Positions 7,259-14,542 of a DNA stretch of 14,558 nucleotides are shown in pieces. The notes beneath the pieces are model-generated. The model ran no database searches, was not told the origin of the DNA, and was given only the letters and a program-made list of their open reading frames with translations. The stretch is from an uncultured Eubacteriales bacterium (GTDB lineage: Bacteria > Bacillota > Clostridia > Christensenellales > Aristaeellaceae), in the NCBI GenBank assembly GCA_900553265.1, contig USDD01000070.1, forward strand, positions 1 to 14,558, read 5' to 3'. The position numbers were made by a program, and so were the translations under genes. Position 1 is the first letter of the stretch; each line of letters starts with the position of its first letter.

Positions 7259-8881
7259 ATGAAAGCCATTCCCGCCGAGCGCGTCCGCATGGGCGGCGAG
7301 GTTTACGCCCGCGCGCTGAAGAATTTTTCCCGCCTGCACGATCTGCCCTATCGCCCCGGCCACGCAGGGCGCGCGCCCTTCGATTCCGCCGACTGGCCCG
7401 GCGACTGGGAGGGGCGCACGCTGCTGGCGCTGGCGCTGCACGCCGGCACGCTGCACGCCCGCCCGGCGTTTCTGGACGCGCTGGCGGAGGACGTGCGCAG
7501 CCGCTGCAACGCCCATGGCTATCGCGGCGAAGTCATCGACCCCGAGGCCATCAACGAGCAGGTCTACCCCTCCCACAGCTGGCTGCTGCGCGGGCTGATC
7601 GAATTCTACCGTCTGACCGGGCGGGAGGACATTCTGGACTGGATCAACGCCCTTTTAGACAATCTGTTTCTGCCCATGCTGCCCCATCTGGAGCATTATC
7701 CCGTCACCCGGGCCCAGCGCGGCGAGCGCGAGGGCGGCGGCGCGTCGGGCTCGCTGCGCAGCCGCTATCGCGAATGGCTGCTGTCCAGCGACGTGGGCTG
7801 CGTGCTGATTCCCGTGGACGGCCTGAGCGCCGCCTATGAGCTGACAGGGCGAAAGGAGCTGCTGCCGCTGATCGACCGCTGCGTCGCCCTCTTCCGCGCC
7901 GGCGACGCGCCGGACATGAAGCTGCAGACCCACGCTTCGCTGACCTTCGCCCGGGGCGCGCTGCGCATGGCGCGGCTGACGGGCGACCGGTCGCTGGTGG
8001 AAACGGCGCAGAAGCTCTTTGCCGGCTACAAGCGCTTCGGCATGACCGCCGCGTGGGCCAATTTCAACTGGTTCCGCACGCCGTCGTGGACGGAGCCCTG
8101 CGCGGTAATCGACTCCTTCATGGTCGCCCATCAGCTCTGGGAGCTGACCAATGACCCGGCCTATCTCGACGACGCGCAGATGATCTTCTACAACGGCTTC
8201 TTCCGTGGCCAGCGGCCCAACGGCGGCTTCGGCTGCGATTCCACCGGCGAGGACGGCTTTCTGCGCGCCGTTCCGGGCTCCTATGAGGCCTTCTGGTGCT
8301 GCACCATGCGCGGCGGCGAGGGGCTGGGCGCGCCCTCGCGCACGGCGGCGTATCCGGACGGCGGAGCCGTCGTCCTTCCATGGCATCTGACCATGGAGCT
8401 CGATCTCGGCTGCGCCGTGCTGCGCGAGGAGACGGACTATCCCGCCGAGGGCCGCACGCGCTGGCGCGTGGTCTCCGGCGACGGCTCCATGCGGACGCTG
8501 AAGCTGTTCGTGCCCGCCCGCGCGGAGCGTCCGCGGCTGTTCGCCGACGGACGGGAGCTCCCCGCCGAGATGGAAAACGGCTTCGTCTCCGCGCGCCTGA
8601 GCCTGCGCCCCGGCGCGGAGGTCGAGCTGCGCTTTGACCTGCCGCTGCGCTTCGAGGGCGTGCTCAGCGAGGTTTACGGCGACCGCCCCGGCTCGGTGAT
8701 CGTCCACGGCACGCAGATTCTCGCCGCCGAAAACGCCCCGGAGGAAATCGACCTGTCCAAAATGGAGCGCACGCCCGACGGCTGGCGCTGCGGCGAAGCG
8801 CTCTTTAAGCCCATCGCCGACGGCTATCTCGAGGAAAAGGAAGCGCTTCTGAAGGAAAATCTGAGGCTTCGCTTCCGCTGA
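7259..8881 (+). CDS. GH127-like (DUF1680, beta-L-arabinofuranosidase-related) protein
   Basis: Putative cytoplasmic glycoside hydrolase of 540 residues. A helical (alpha/alpha)6 toroid (about 1-385) with repeated TGRxxxL helices precedes a C-terminal beta domain (about 390-540). E279-P-C281 and C347-C348 match the Zn ligands and cysteine nucleophile recalled for the GH127 enzyme HypBA1 (E338, C340, C417, C418). The Glu that acts as acid/base there (E322, 16 residues before E338) has no counterpart at that spacing. After CC comes TMRGGEG, not the usual Asn-containing loop. The protein is about 100 residues shorter than typical family members. AAGGAAGGA precedes the ATG by eight bases, there is no signal peptide, and it follows the AraC gene in an operon. 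Family likely; activity and substrate uncertain. Confidence 0.75.
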   Translation: MKAIPAERVRMGGEVYARALKNFSRLHDLPYRPGHAGRAPFDSADWPGDWEGRTLLALALHAGTLHARPAFLDALAEDVRSRCNAHGYRGEVIDPEAINEQVYPSHSWLLRGLIEFYRLTGREDILDWINALLDNLFLPMLPHLEHYPVTRAQRGEREGGGASGSLRSRYREWLLSSDVGCVLIPVDGLSAAYELTGRKELLPLIDRCVALFRAGDAPDMKLQTHASLTFARGALRMARLTGDRSLVETAQKLFAGYKRFGMTAAWANFNWFRTPSWTEPCAVIDSFMVAHQLWELTNDPAYLDDAQMIFYNGFFRGQRPNGGFGCDSTGEDGFLRAVPGSYEAFWCCTMRGGEGLGAPSRTAAYPDGGAVVLPWHLTMELDLGCAVLREETDYPAEGRTRWRVVSGDGSMRTLKLFVPARAERPRLFADGRELPAEMENGFVSARLSLRPGAEVELRFDLPLRFEGVLSEVYGDRPGSVIVHGTQILAAENAPEEIDLSKMERTPDGWRCGEALFKPIADGYLEEKEALLKENLRLRFR

Positions 8882-8936
8882 GGGCATGCCGTCCAAAGCG
8901 AAACCTGTGAACGCCATAACCCAAAACACAAGCCCG

Positions 8937-8985
8937 CCGTGCGGCGGAGAAAACGCTTCTCCGGCCGCACGGGGGGTTTTTCTTT
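8937..8985 (+). terminator. Intrinsic terminator after the GH127-like gene
   Basis: CCGTGCGGCGGAGAA pairs with TTCTCCGGCCGCACGG (one bulged G) around the loop AACGC, followed by GGGG and a T-rich tail (TTTTTCTTT). It lies 56 bases after the stop on the plus strand. The HAD phosphatase gene converges from the other side and ends at 8997; on that strand the tail after the stem is only weakly T-rich, so the site may be partly bidirectional. Confidence 0.9.
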
Positions 8986-8996
8986 ATGGAAAGGAC

Positions 8997-9671
8997 TTAT
9001 TGCAGCGCGATGGGCAGGATTTCCTCGGGGGAATGGGCTTCGTACTGCGCGTGCACGCCCTCGGGCAGGGTCTTGCCCTCGGCGTTGAACCAGCACACGT
9101 CCACGCCCGCGCGGTTCGCGCCCAGCACGTCGCTTTTGATTCCGTCGCCGATCATCAGCGCGCGTTCGGGCGCGGTTCCGTCCAGCGCGATTTCGAAGAT
9201 GCGCGGGTCGGGCTTGGACACGCCCGCCTCCTGGGAGATGACCACCTTCGCCGCAAATTCCGTCAGGCGCGAGCGCGACAGCCGCGCGCGCTGGATGGCC
9301 GTGATGCCGTTGCTCAGGAACACCACGGGCCGGCGGGCGGCGATGGCGCGGAGCATCTCGTAGGCCCCCGGAATCTCCATGCTCTGCCGCCCCAGCAGCT
9401 CGGCGAAGCGCTCCGCCGTGCGCGCGGGGTCGTCGCCGCGGTTCTTGGACGCGAGAAAGCGGCGGAAGCGCTCCACGTGCAGCGTCTCCTGATCCATCTC
9501 GCCCCGCTCCAGCGCCGCCCAGCAGGCGTGGTTGACGGCCTGATATTCGTCGAACACCGTGTCGGACGCGAGGTTCAGCTCCTCCGTCAGCGCGGCGACG
9601 GCGCGGCGGTTGGCGGTGTGGAAATCCAGAAGCGTGTCGTCCAGATCGATCAGTATCTTGTCGTAGCGCAT
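8997..9671 (-). CDS. HAD hydrolase, YjjG-like noncanonical pyrimidine nucleotidase
   Basis: Cytoplasmic phosphatase of 224 residues, close to the 225 of E. coli YjjG, which dephosphorylates noncanonical pyrimidine nucleotides. HAD motif I is DLDDT (D9 nucleophile, D11 acid/base), motif II LSNG (S120), motif III SKPDP (K153) and motif IV GDGIKSD (D176, D181). The helical cap (about 18-95) resembles YjjG. The ATG at 9671 is preferred over an in-frame TTG eight codons upstream that would overlap the hydrogenase gene; GTGAGGA, containing the hydrogenase stop TGA, supplies the ribosome site. Translation is thus probably coupled to the hydrogenase. Substrate assignment rests on family resemblance only. 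Confidence 0.88.
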   Translation of the reverse strand: MRYDKILIDLDDTLLDFHTANRRAVAALTEELNLASDTVFDEYQAVNHACWAALERGEMDQETLHVERFRRFLASKNRGDDPARTAERFAELLGRQSMEIPGAYEMLRAIAARRPVVFLSNGITAIQRARLSRSRLTEFAAKVVISQEAGVSKPDPRIFEIALDGTAPERALMIGDGIKSDVLGANRAGVDVCWFNAEGKTLPEGVHAQYEAHSPEEILPIALQ

Positions 9672-9684
9672 GGGGCAATATTCC

Positions 9685-11121
9685 TCACAGATCAAAGTCG
9701 GAAATCGCGTCGGAGATGGACTTGGCCTTCTCCTGCTGCTCGTATTTGGAGAACTGCACGCGGTTGCGCGCGCCGTGGCTCAGGCAGGCCGGGCCGCCGA
9801 TGCAGCCGCTCTCGCAGGCCATGCCCTCGATGAAATTTTCGGCAAGCTTGCCCTTGGAGGCCTTCAGAAGCGCCGTGTTGCAGTCGGCCAGACCGCTGCA
9901 GGACACGGCCTTCAGGGAGAACTGCTCCTCTGTCACGCCCTGCTCCCGGAGCGCCTGACCCACGGCCTCGGCCAATCCGCCGCAGCGGGCGAACACGCGG
10001 CCGTAATAGGACGCGCGGTCCAGCGTGACCGGGTCGGTGGCCTTGAGATCCACGCCCTTCGCGTCGAACAGCGCCTGCATCTCCTCGAAGGTGATGGTGC
10101 AGTCCACGTACTGCCCCGCGTCGCCGTAGACCGTTTCGGCCTTTTTGGCGATGCACGGGCCGATGAAGATGATCTTCGCCGTGGGATCCTTTTTGCGGAT
10201 GAGCATGGCCATGTGGGCCATGGGCGAGAGGTTGTGGGAGATGTTCCTGGCCAGCGTGGGGTAGTTCTTTCGGACGAAGGACACGAAGGCCGGGCAGCAG
10301 GACGAGGTCAGGAATTTCTTCTCCGCCAGCTCCTGCGCCTCCAGATAGGCCACGAAATCCGCGCCCCACGCCGCCTCCACCAGATAATAGAACCCCAGCT
10401 TGAGCAGTCCGCCCAGCACGCGGCCCATCTCCACGTCGGCGTACTGCGCGCCCAGCGACGGCGCGACCACGGCGTAGGTCTTGTAGCGTTTGTTGTGGTC
10501 GGATTCCTTCAGGATCCTGACCGCTTTGGTGATGTAGGATTTGTCCGAGATGGCTCCGAAGGGGCACTGATAGACGCACGCGCCGCAGGAGATGCACTTC
10601 TCCTCGCTGATGCGCGCCTTGCGGGTGTCCGGGTCGATGGAGATGGCCTTGGGCTTGCAGGCGCGGATGCAGGGGCGGGTCTGCTTGATGATGGCGGAAT
10701 AGGAGCAGGCCTCGGCGCAGCGGCCGCACTCGACGCACTTCTCCCGGTCGATGACCGCGCGGTGATCCACGATGGAGATGGCGTTTCGCGGGCAGGCGTT
10801 CTGGCAGCGATGGGCGATGCAGCCGCGGCAGGCCTGCGTGACCATGATGCCCTCCACCGGGCACTCGTCGCAGGCCACGGGCAGCACCTCCACCATGTTT
10901 TTGGTATGGCTGTCGCCGCCCAGCGCCAGACGCACGCGCTGGTTGATGATGGCGCGCTCCTTGTAGATGCAGCAGCGCATTTTGGGCTTGCCGTCGGGAA
11001 TGATCCTCTCGGCCACGCCCAGCAGCTCCTCGGGCACGAGCCGTCCGTCGAAGGCCAGCTCCGCCACACTGCGCAGCACCTTGTTTTTCAGCTCCTGAAC
11101 GTCGGTATCAAAAAGCGGCAT
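9685..11121 (-). CDS. Monomeric [FeFe] hydrogenase, group B type
   Basis: Cytoplasmic iron-only hydrogenase of 478 residues, interconverting protons and H2 with ferredoxin-like electron input. The N-terminal half carries cysteine clusters: C98/C101/C106/C110, C129/C132/C135/C139 and C176/C179/C182/C186 (three [4Fe-4S] motifs), plus pairs C84/C87, C151/C155 and C50/C51. The H-cluster domain (about 215-460) has TSSCCP (C275 matching the proton-transfer Cys, C276 a cluster ligand), GPCIAKK (C323, K326) and EGMACESGC (C436, C440). The L2 motif has Gly where clostridial CpI has Met. The ATG at 11121 is preceded by GGAGGAGGA; longer upstream reading is disfavoured because the promoter at 11167-11195 lies inside it. 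Maturases HydE, HydF and HydG are not in this window. Physiological partner unknown. Confidence 0.93.
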   Translation of the reverse strand: MPLFDTDVQELKNKVLRSVAELAFDGRLVPEELLGVAERIIPDGKPKMRCCIYKERAIINQRVRLALGGDSHTKNMVEVLPVACDECPVEGIMVTQACRGCIAHRCQNACPRNAISIVDHRAVIDREKCVECGRCAEACSYSAIIKQTRPCIRACKPKAISIDPDTRKARISEEKCISCGACVYQCPFGAISDKSYITKAVRILKESDHNKRYKTYAVVAPSLGAQYADVEMGRVLGGLLKLGFYYLVEAAWGADFVAYLEAQELAEKKFLTSSCCPAFVSFVRKNYPTLARNISHNLSPMAHMAMLIRKKDPTAKIIFIGPCIAKKAETVYGDAGQYVDCTITFEEMQALFDAKGVDLKATDPVTLDRASYYGRVFARCGGLAEAVGQALREQGVTEEQFSLKAVSCSGLADCNTALLKASKGKLAENFIEGMACESGCIGGPACLSHGARNRVQFSKYEQQEKAKSISDAISDFDL

Positions 11122-11166
11122 GAAAAAATCCTCCTCCACCCTCTGAATGCATAAACTCCTGCCTTG

Positions 11167-11195
11167 ATTATAGCACAGTTTTTCCCCGGGGACAA
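11167..11195 (-). promoter_or_regulatory. Promoter of the hydrogenase operon
   Basis: Minus-strand TTGTCC (4 of 6), a 17-bp spacer and TATAAT preceded by TGC (extended -10). The leader before the ATG at 11121 would be about 40 bases and includes GGAGGAGGA. This supports the downstream start choice. Confidence 0.7.
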
Positions 11196-11337
11196 CCGCA
11201 CTCTGACGCGAAGTCCGGCGAAATTGCATCACCCGTCCACGCAAAGAATCCGGGACCGTTCATAAATACATATTTTTATATACGTTCAACCAATAAAAAA
11301 TCATTTCAGCGAAATAATAAAATTTTGTGCATGCCTA

Positions 11338-11367
11338 TTGACATTTTTTTTCGAATGTAAATATAAT
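11338..11367 (+). promoter_or_regulatory. Near-ideal promoter of the sugar transporter operon
   Basis: Perfect TTGACA (11338-11343) and perfect TATAAT (11362-11367) with an 18-bp spacer. It lies in an AT-rich island (about 11260-11400) that contrasts with the GC-rich surroundings. Such a strong core promoter usually needs a repressor; a palindrome follows at the predicted start of transcription. Confidence 0.85.
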
Positions 11368-11375
11368 ATTATCAA

Positions 11376-11388
11376 CGCACTGAGTGCG
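11376..11388. promoter_or_regulatory. 13-bp palindrome at the transporter transcription start
   Basis: CGCACT, central G, AGTGCG: a perfect inverted repeat beginning eight bases after the -10 box and so covering about +2 to +15. The position fits an operator blocking initiation (LacI or GntR style), or a small 5' mRNA stem. No matching regulator gene can be assigned from the window. Confidence 0.5.
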
Positions 11389-11408
11389 AATAGAAGGAGG
11401 AAGAATCC

Positions 11409-12623
11409 ATGAAGAAGTTCCTGACTCTGCTGATGGCTGCTCTGATGCTCCTTATGATCGTTCCCATCGCCAACGCCGAGGAAACGACGATCACCTTCGC
11501 TTTCTGGGACACCAACCAGGAACCCGGCATGCGCGCCATCGCCGACGCGTATGAAGCGGCGCATCCCGGCGTGAAGATCGTCACGCAGGTCACCCCCTGG
11601 AGCGAGTATTGGACCAAGCTGGAAGCGGCGGCGATGGGCGGCGAAATGCCCGACGTCTACTGGATGCATTCCAACCAGTTCTTCAAGTATGCCGACGCGG
11701 GCATCATGCTGGATCTGAGCGATCTGGACATCGACTACAGCGTCTATCCCGAGGGCATCACCGCGCTGTACAACTTCGACGGCACTCAGCTGGCGGTTCC
11801 GAAGGACTACGACACCATCGCGCTGGTCTACAACAAGGAGATCTTCGACGCGGCGGGCGAGCCCTATCCGGACGACACCTGGACCTGGGACACGCTGCGC
11901 GAGGTCGCGAAGCGCCTGACCGACACCGAAAAGGGCATCTACGGCTTCGGCGCGCCCAACGACACCCAGTCCGGCTACCTGAACTTCATCTACCAGAACG
12001 AGGGCTTCGCGTTTGAAAACGGCGAGTCCGGCTACAACCTCGACGCCACCAAGGAAGCCGTTCAGACGTGGGCGGATCTGATGCTGGTGGACGGCGTGTC
12101 TCCGTCGCTGGAGTCCTTCGTGGACATGGGCGTGGACGATCAGTTCCGCGCGGGCAAGCTGGCCATGTGCTTCACCGGCTCCTGGAACATGAGCGCCTAC
12201 ACCGCCAACGAGGTCATCAACGGCAAGTTCGACCTGTGCGTGCTGCCCCAGGGCAAGGTTCGCGCCAGCATCTACAACGGCCTGGGCTACGCCGGCAGCG
12301 CCAGCACCGCCAACCCCGAAGTGGTGAAGGACTTCATCAAGTACTGCGGCTCTGAGGAAGCGAACATTCTGCAGGCCCAGAACAAGGCCGCCATCCCGGC
12401 CTACGCGGGCACCGAGCACTACTTCACCGAGCTGTTCCCCGACATCAACATCGGCTGCTACACCGAGATGATCGAGTACGGCGTGCAGTTCCCCTTCTCC
12501 CCCAACAAGTCCCTGTGGGAGGGCACCGAGACCGAGCTGATGACCAGCGCGTACACCGGCGCCATCACCTTCGAAGAGGCCTGCGATCAGCTGCATGCGG
12601 CGATCATGGAGGTTGAGGGCTGA
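11409..12623 (+). CDS. CUT1-type ABC transporter sugar-binding protein
   Basis: Extracellular solute-binding protein of 404 residues (MalE/UgpB family) that captures an oligosaccharide or glycoside for the two permeases downstream. The signal peptide has KK, a hydrophobic core (about 4-20) and an ANA cleavage site after residue 23. There is no lipobox cysteine, unusual for a monoderm bacterium. The mature part shows the bilobal-fold landmarks EAAHPGVKIVTQVTPW, MPDVYWM, VYNKEIFDAAGEPYPDDTWTWD and MCFTGSWNM. AGAAGGAGG precedes the ATG. It is first in the operon, behind a perfect-hexamer promoter, with stem-loops after the stop that may let it be made in excess. Specificity cannot be read from sequence; neighbours suggest plant-derived sugars. 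Confidence 0.93.
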   Translation: MKKFLTLLMAALMLLMIVPIANAEETTITFAFWDTNQEPGMRAIADAYEAAHPGVKIVTQVTPWSEYWTKLEAAAMGGEMPDVYWMHSNQFFKYADAGIMLDLSDLDIDYSVYPEGITALYNFDGTQLAVPKDYDTIALVYNKEIFDAAGEPYPDDTWTWDTLREVAKRLTDTEKGIYGFGAPNDTQSGYLNFIYQNEGFAFENGESGYNLDATKEAVQTWADLMLVDGVSPSLESFVDMGVDDQFRAGKLAMCFTGSWNMSAYTANEVINGKFDLCVLPQGKVRASIYNGLGYAGSASTANPEVVKDFIKYCGSEEANILQAQNKAAIPAYAGTEHYFTELFPDINIGCYTEMIEYGVQFPFSPNKSLWEGTETELMTSAYTGAITFEEACDQLHAAIMEVEG

Positions 12624-12633
12624 TTTTCCCGCC

Positions 12634-12650
12634 TTCTCTCCCGGAGAGAA
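12634..12650 (+). repeat. 17-bp palindromic stem-loop after binding-protein gene
   Basis: TTCTCTCC, central C, GGAGAGAA: a perfect inverted repeat starting ten bases after the binding-protein stop. No T-run follows. Together with the stem-loop at 12673-12712 it fills the 121-base gap before the permease genes and may stabilise the upstream mRNA segment. Confidence 0.55.
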
Positions 12651-12672
12651 CGGTTCCTGAGTAAACACGGTC

Positions 12673-12712
12673 ATGCCGCGGAATCCTCTGGCACGCCATG
12701 GTTCCGCGGCAT
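12673..12712 (+). repeat. 11-bp stem-loop between binding-protein and permease genes
   Basis: ATGCCGCGGAA pairs perfectly with TTCCGCGGCAT across an 18-base loop that itself contains GGC/GCC. The tail is ATTGTGGTATT, only moderately T-rich, so a leaky terminator or 3' protection hairpin is more likely than full termination. Permease translation begins 32 bases beyond it. Confidence 0.65.
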
Positions 12713-12744
12713 TGTGGTATTCTGAAGTTGAGGAGGAGTGCCGG

Positions 12745-13659
12745 ATGAGCCAGGGAGGAACGATCCGGTATAAGCGGCCAAAGTCCGACCCGAAGACGTG
12801 GGCGTGGGCCTATGCGCTGATTGCGCCGACGATCATCGGACTGTGCGTCTTGAATATCTATCCGTTTTTCTACACGATTTATCTGTCGCTGCTGAAATAC
12901 AAGGGGCTGGGCAAGCCGAAATTCATCGGCCTGGCGAACTATGCGGCGCTGCTCAGGGATCCGAAGCTCGGGCAGTTCACGGTGAACACGCTGTACTTCC
13001 TGGTTCTGACGGTTCCGGTGGGCATTTTCATCGCGCTGGTGCTGGCCGCGCTGCTGAACAACAAAATCCGCGGCCGCGACGTGTATCGCGGCATCTACTT
13101 CCTGCCCATGGTCGTCGCTCCCGCAGCGGTGGCGATGGTGTGGAAGTGGATCTTCAATTCGGACAACGGCGTGCTGAATCTGCTGCTTTCCAAGATCGGC
13201 ATTCAGGGGCCGACATGGCTGTCGAACCCCAACACGGCGCTGCTGTCCTGCGCAATCATCAACATCTGGAGCGCGGTCGGCTACGATCTGGTCATGATTC
13301 TGGCGGGACTGCAATCCATCTCGCGGTCGTATTATGAGGCGGCGGAAATCGACGGCGCAAACGCGATGCAGAGCTTCCGGCACATCACGATCCCGCTGAT
13401 TTCGCCCACGCTGTTTTTCGTGGTCATGATGCGCGCCATGAGCGCGCTGAAGCAGTTCGACACGGTGTATCTGCTGATCAAGTCCAGCAATCCCGCGTAC
13501 AACCGGGGCATGACGCTGATGACCTGGTTCTATCGCGAGGCGTTCGAGAAGTTCGACAAGGGCTTCGGCTCGGTGATCGTGCTGTACAGCTTCATTATCA
13601 TCAGCATCTTTACGATGATTCAGTTCCTTGCCGAGAAGAAACTCGTGCACTATGAATGA
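12745..13659 (+). CDS. CUT1 ABC transporter permease, MalF/UgpA type
   Basis: Inner-membrane permease of 304 residues, one half of the channel for the imported sugar. About six membrane segments are visible, including AYALIAPTIIGLCVLNIYPF (from about 19), YFLVLTVPVGIFIALVLAAL (from about 80), FLPMVVAPAAVAMVWKWIF and a C-terminal IVLYSFIIISIFTMIQF. The EAA loop that contacts the ATPase is YYEAAEIDGANAMQSF with E198 and G204, near-canonical. The ATG at 12745 is chosen because AGGAGGAG lies six bases upstream; an ATG 24 codons earlier would fall inside the stem-loop. It ends 12 bases before the second permease. No ATPase gene follows within the window, as is common where a shared MsmX-like ATPase serves many transporters. 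Confidence 0.95.
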   Translation: MSQGGTIRYKRPKSDPKTWAWAYALIAPTIIGLCVLNIYPFFYTIYLSLLKYKGLGKPKFIGLANYAALLRDPKLGQFTVNTLYFLVLTVPVGIFIALVLAALLNNKIRGRDVYRGIYFLPMVVAPAAVAMVWKWIFNSDNGVLNLLLSKIGIQGPTWLSNPNTALLSCAIINIWSAVGYDLVMILAGLQSISRSYYEAAEIDGANAMQSFRHITIPLISPTLFFVVMMRAMSALKQFDTVYLLIKSSNPAYNRGMTLMTWFYREAFEKFDKGFGSVIVLYSFIIISIFTMIQFLAEKKLVHYE

Positions 13660-13671
13660 GGAGGGGACGAA

Positions 13672-14523
13672 ATGGCACAGGTTAAAAACGCGCCGGCGAT
13701 GGATTATCGCGTCCGCAGCAAAATCCTGATTCACTTCGTGCTGATCCTCGGCTCCGTGATCATGATCTTTCCGTTCGTCTGGATGATGCTCACCAGCGTG
13801 AAGGGACTGGGCGAATCCATGCTGATTCCGCCGACCTTTCTGCCGAGGGTGTGGCGCTTCGACAACTACACCGAGGTTCTGAGAACGCTTCCGTTCGACA
13901 AGCTGTATCTGAACACGCTTTTGCTGATGTTCTGGCGCATTCTCTGCGCGACGGTGTTCAGCTCCATGGCGGGCTTCGCCTTCGCAAAGCTCCAGTTCCC
14001 GGGCAAAAAGCTGTTCTTCTTCATCGTGCTGACGCAGCTGATGCTGCCGAGCCAGATTTTCATCATTCCCCAGTATCTGATGCTGTCGAAGATGGGCCAG
14101 CTGAACACGATCTTCGCGCTGGTCTTCCCCGGTCTGGTCAGCGCGTTCGGAACGTTCTTCCTGCGGCAGTTCTACATGAGCCTGCCGAACCAGCTGATGG
14201 AGGCCTCGGTGCTCGACGGATGCAGCGTCGGTCAGACGTTCCTGCTGATTATGATGCCGCTGACCCGCACAGCCATGATGGCACTGGCGGTGTTCACCGC
14301 GCTGTTCGCCTACAGCGACATGATGTGGCCGCTGATTGTGAATATGAACATCGACAAAATGACCCTCTCGGCGGGCATCAGCTCGCTGCAGGGTCAGCAT
14401 TCGACGGAATATCCGATCATGATGGCGGGCTCGGCACTGGCGATGATTCCGATGCTGGTTCTGTATCTGCTGTTCCAGAAGCAGTTCATCGAAGGCATCG
14501 CGCTCACGGGCACAAAGGGCTGA
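13672..14523 (+). CDS. CUT1 ABC transporter permease, MalG/UgpE type
   Basis: Second inner-membrane permease, 283 residues, pairing with the upstream MalF-type protein. Membrane segments include FVLILGSVIMIFPFVWMMLTS (from about 23), CATVFSSMAGFAFAKL, FFFIVLTQLMLPSQIFIIP, a segment around LALVFPG-type residues and a C-terminal MMAGSALAMIPMLVLYLLF. The EAA loop reads LMEASVLDGCSVGQTFLLIMMPL with E177 and G183; Ser and Cys replace the usual small Ala residues. GAGGAGGGG precedes the ATG. The end EGIALTGTKG is the standard C-terminus of this family, so the gene is complete. Last gene recognised in the window. Confidence 0.95.
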   Translation: MAQVKNAPAMDYRVRSKILIHFVLILGSVIMIFPFVWMMLTSVKGLGESMLIPPTFLPRVWRFDNYTEVLRTLPFDKLYLNTLLLMFWRILCATVFSSMAGFAFAKLQFPGKKLFFFIVLTQLMLPSQIFIIPQYLMLSKMGQLNTIFALVFPGLVSAFGTFFLRQFYMSLPNQLMEASVLDGCSVGQTFLLIMMPLTRTAMMALAVFTALFAYSDMMWPLIVNMNIDKMTLSAGISSLQGQHSTEYPIMMAGSALAMIPMLVLYLLFQKQFIEGIALTGTKG

Positions 14524-14542
14524 CGGCGCACAAAAACGCGCG

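Noticed and set aside
9672..9695. TTG start giving an eight-residue N-terminal extension of the HAD phosphatase
   Set aside because: It would start inside the hydrogenase gene without a ribosome site, and the YjjG family begins right at the MRYDKILIDLDDT stretch.
11122..11244. N-terminal extension of the hydrogenase by about 41 residues
   Set aside because: It runs through the well-formed promoter and the ribosome site that precede the ATG at 11121, and the extra residues resemble no domain.
12673..12744. Upstream ATG adding 24 residues to the first permease
   Set aside because: It lies in the stem-loop, lacks a ribosome site, and the extension does not resemble the hydrophilic N-terminus typical of MalF/UgpA proteins.
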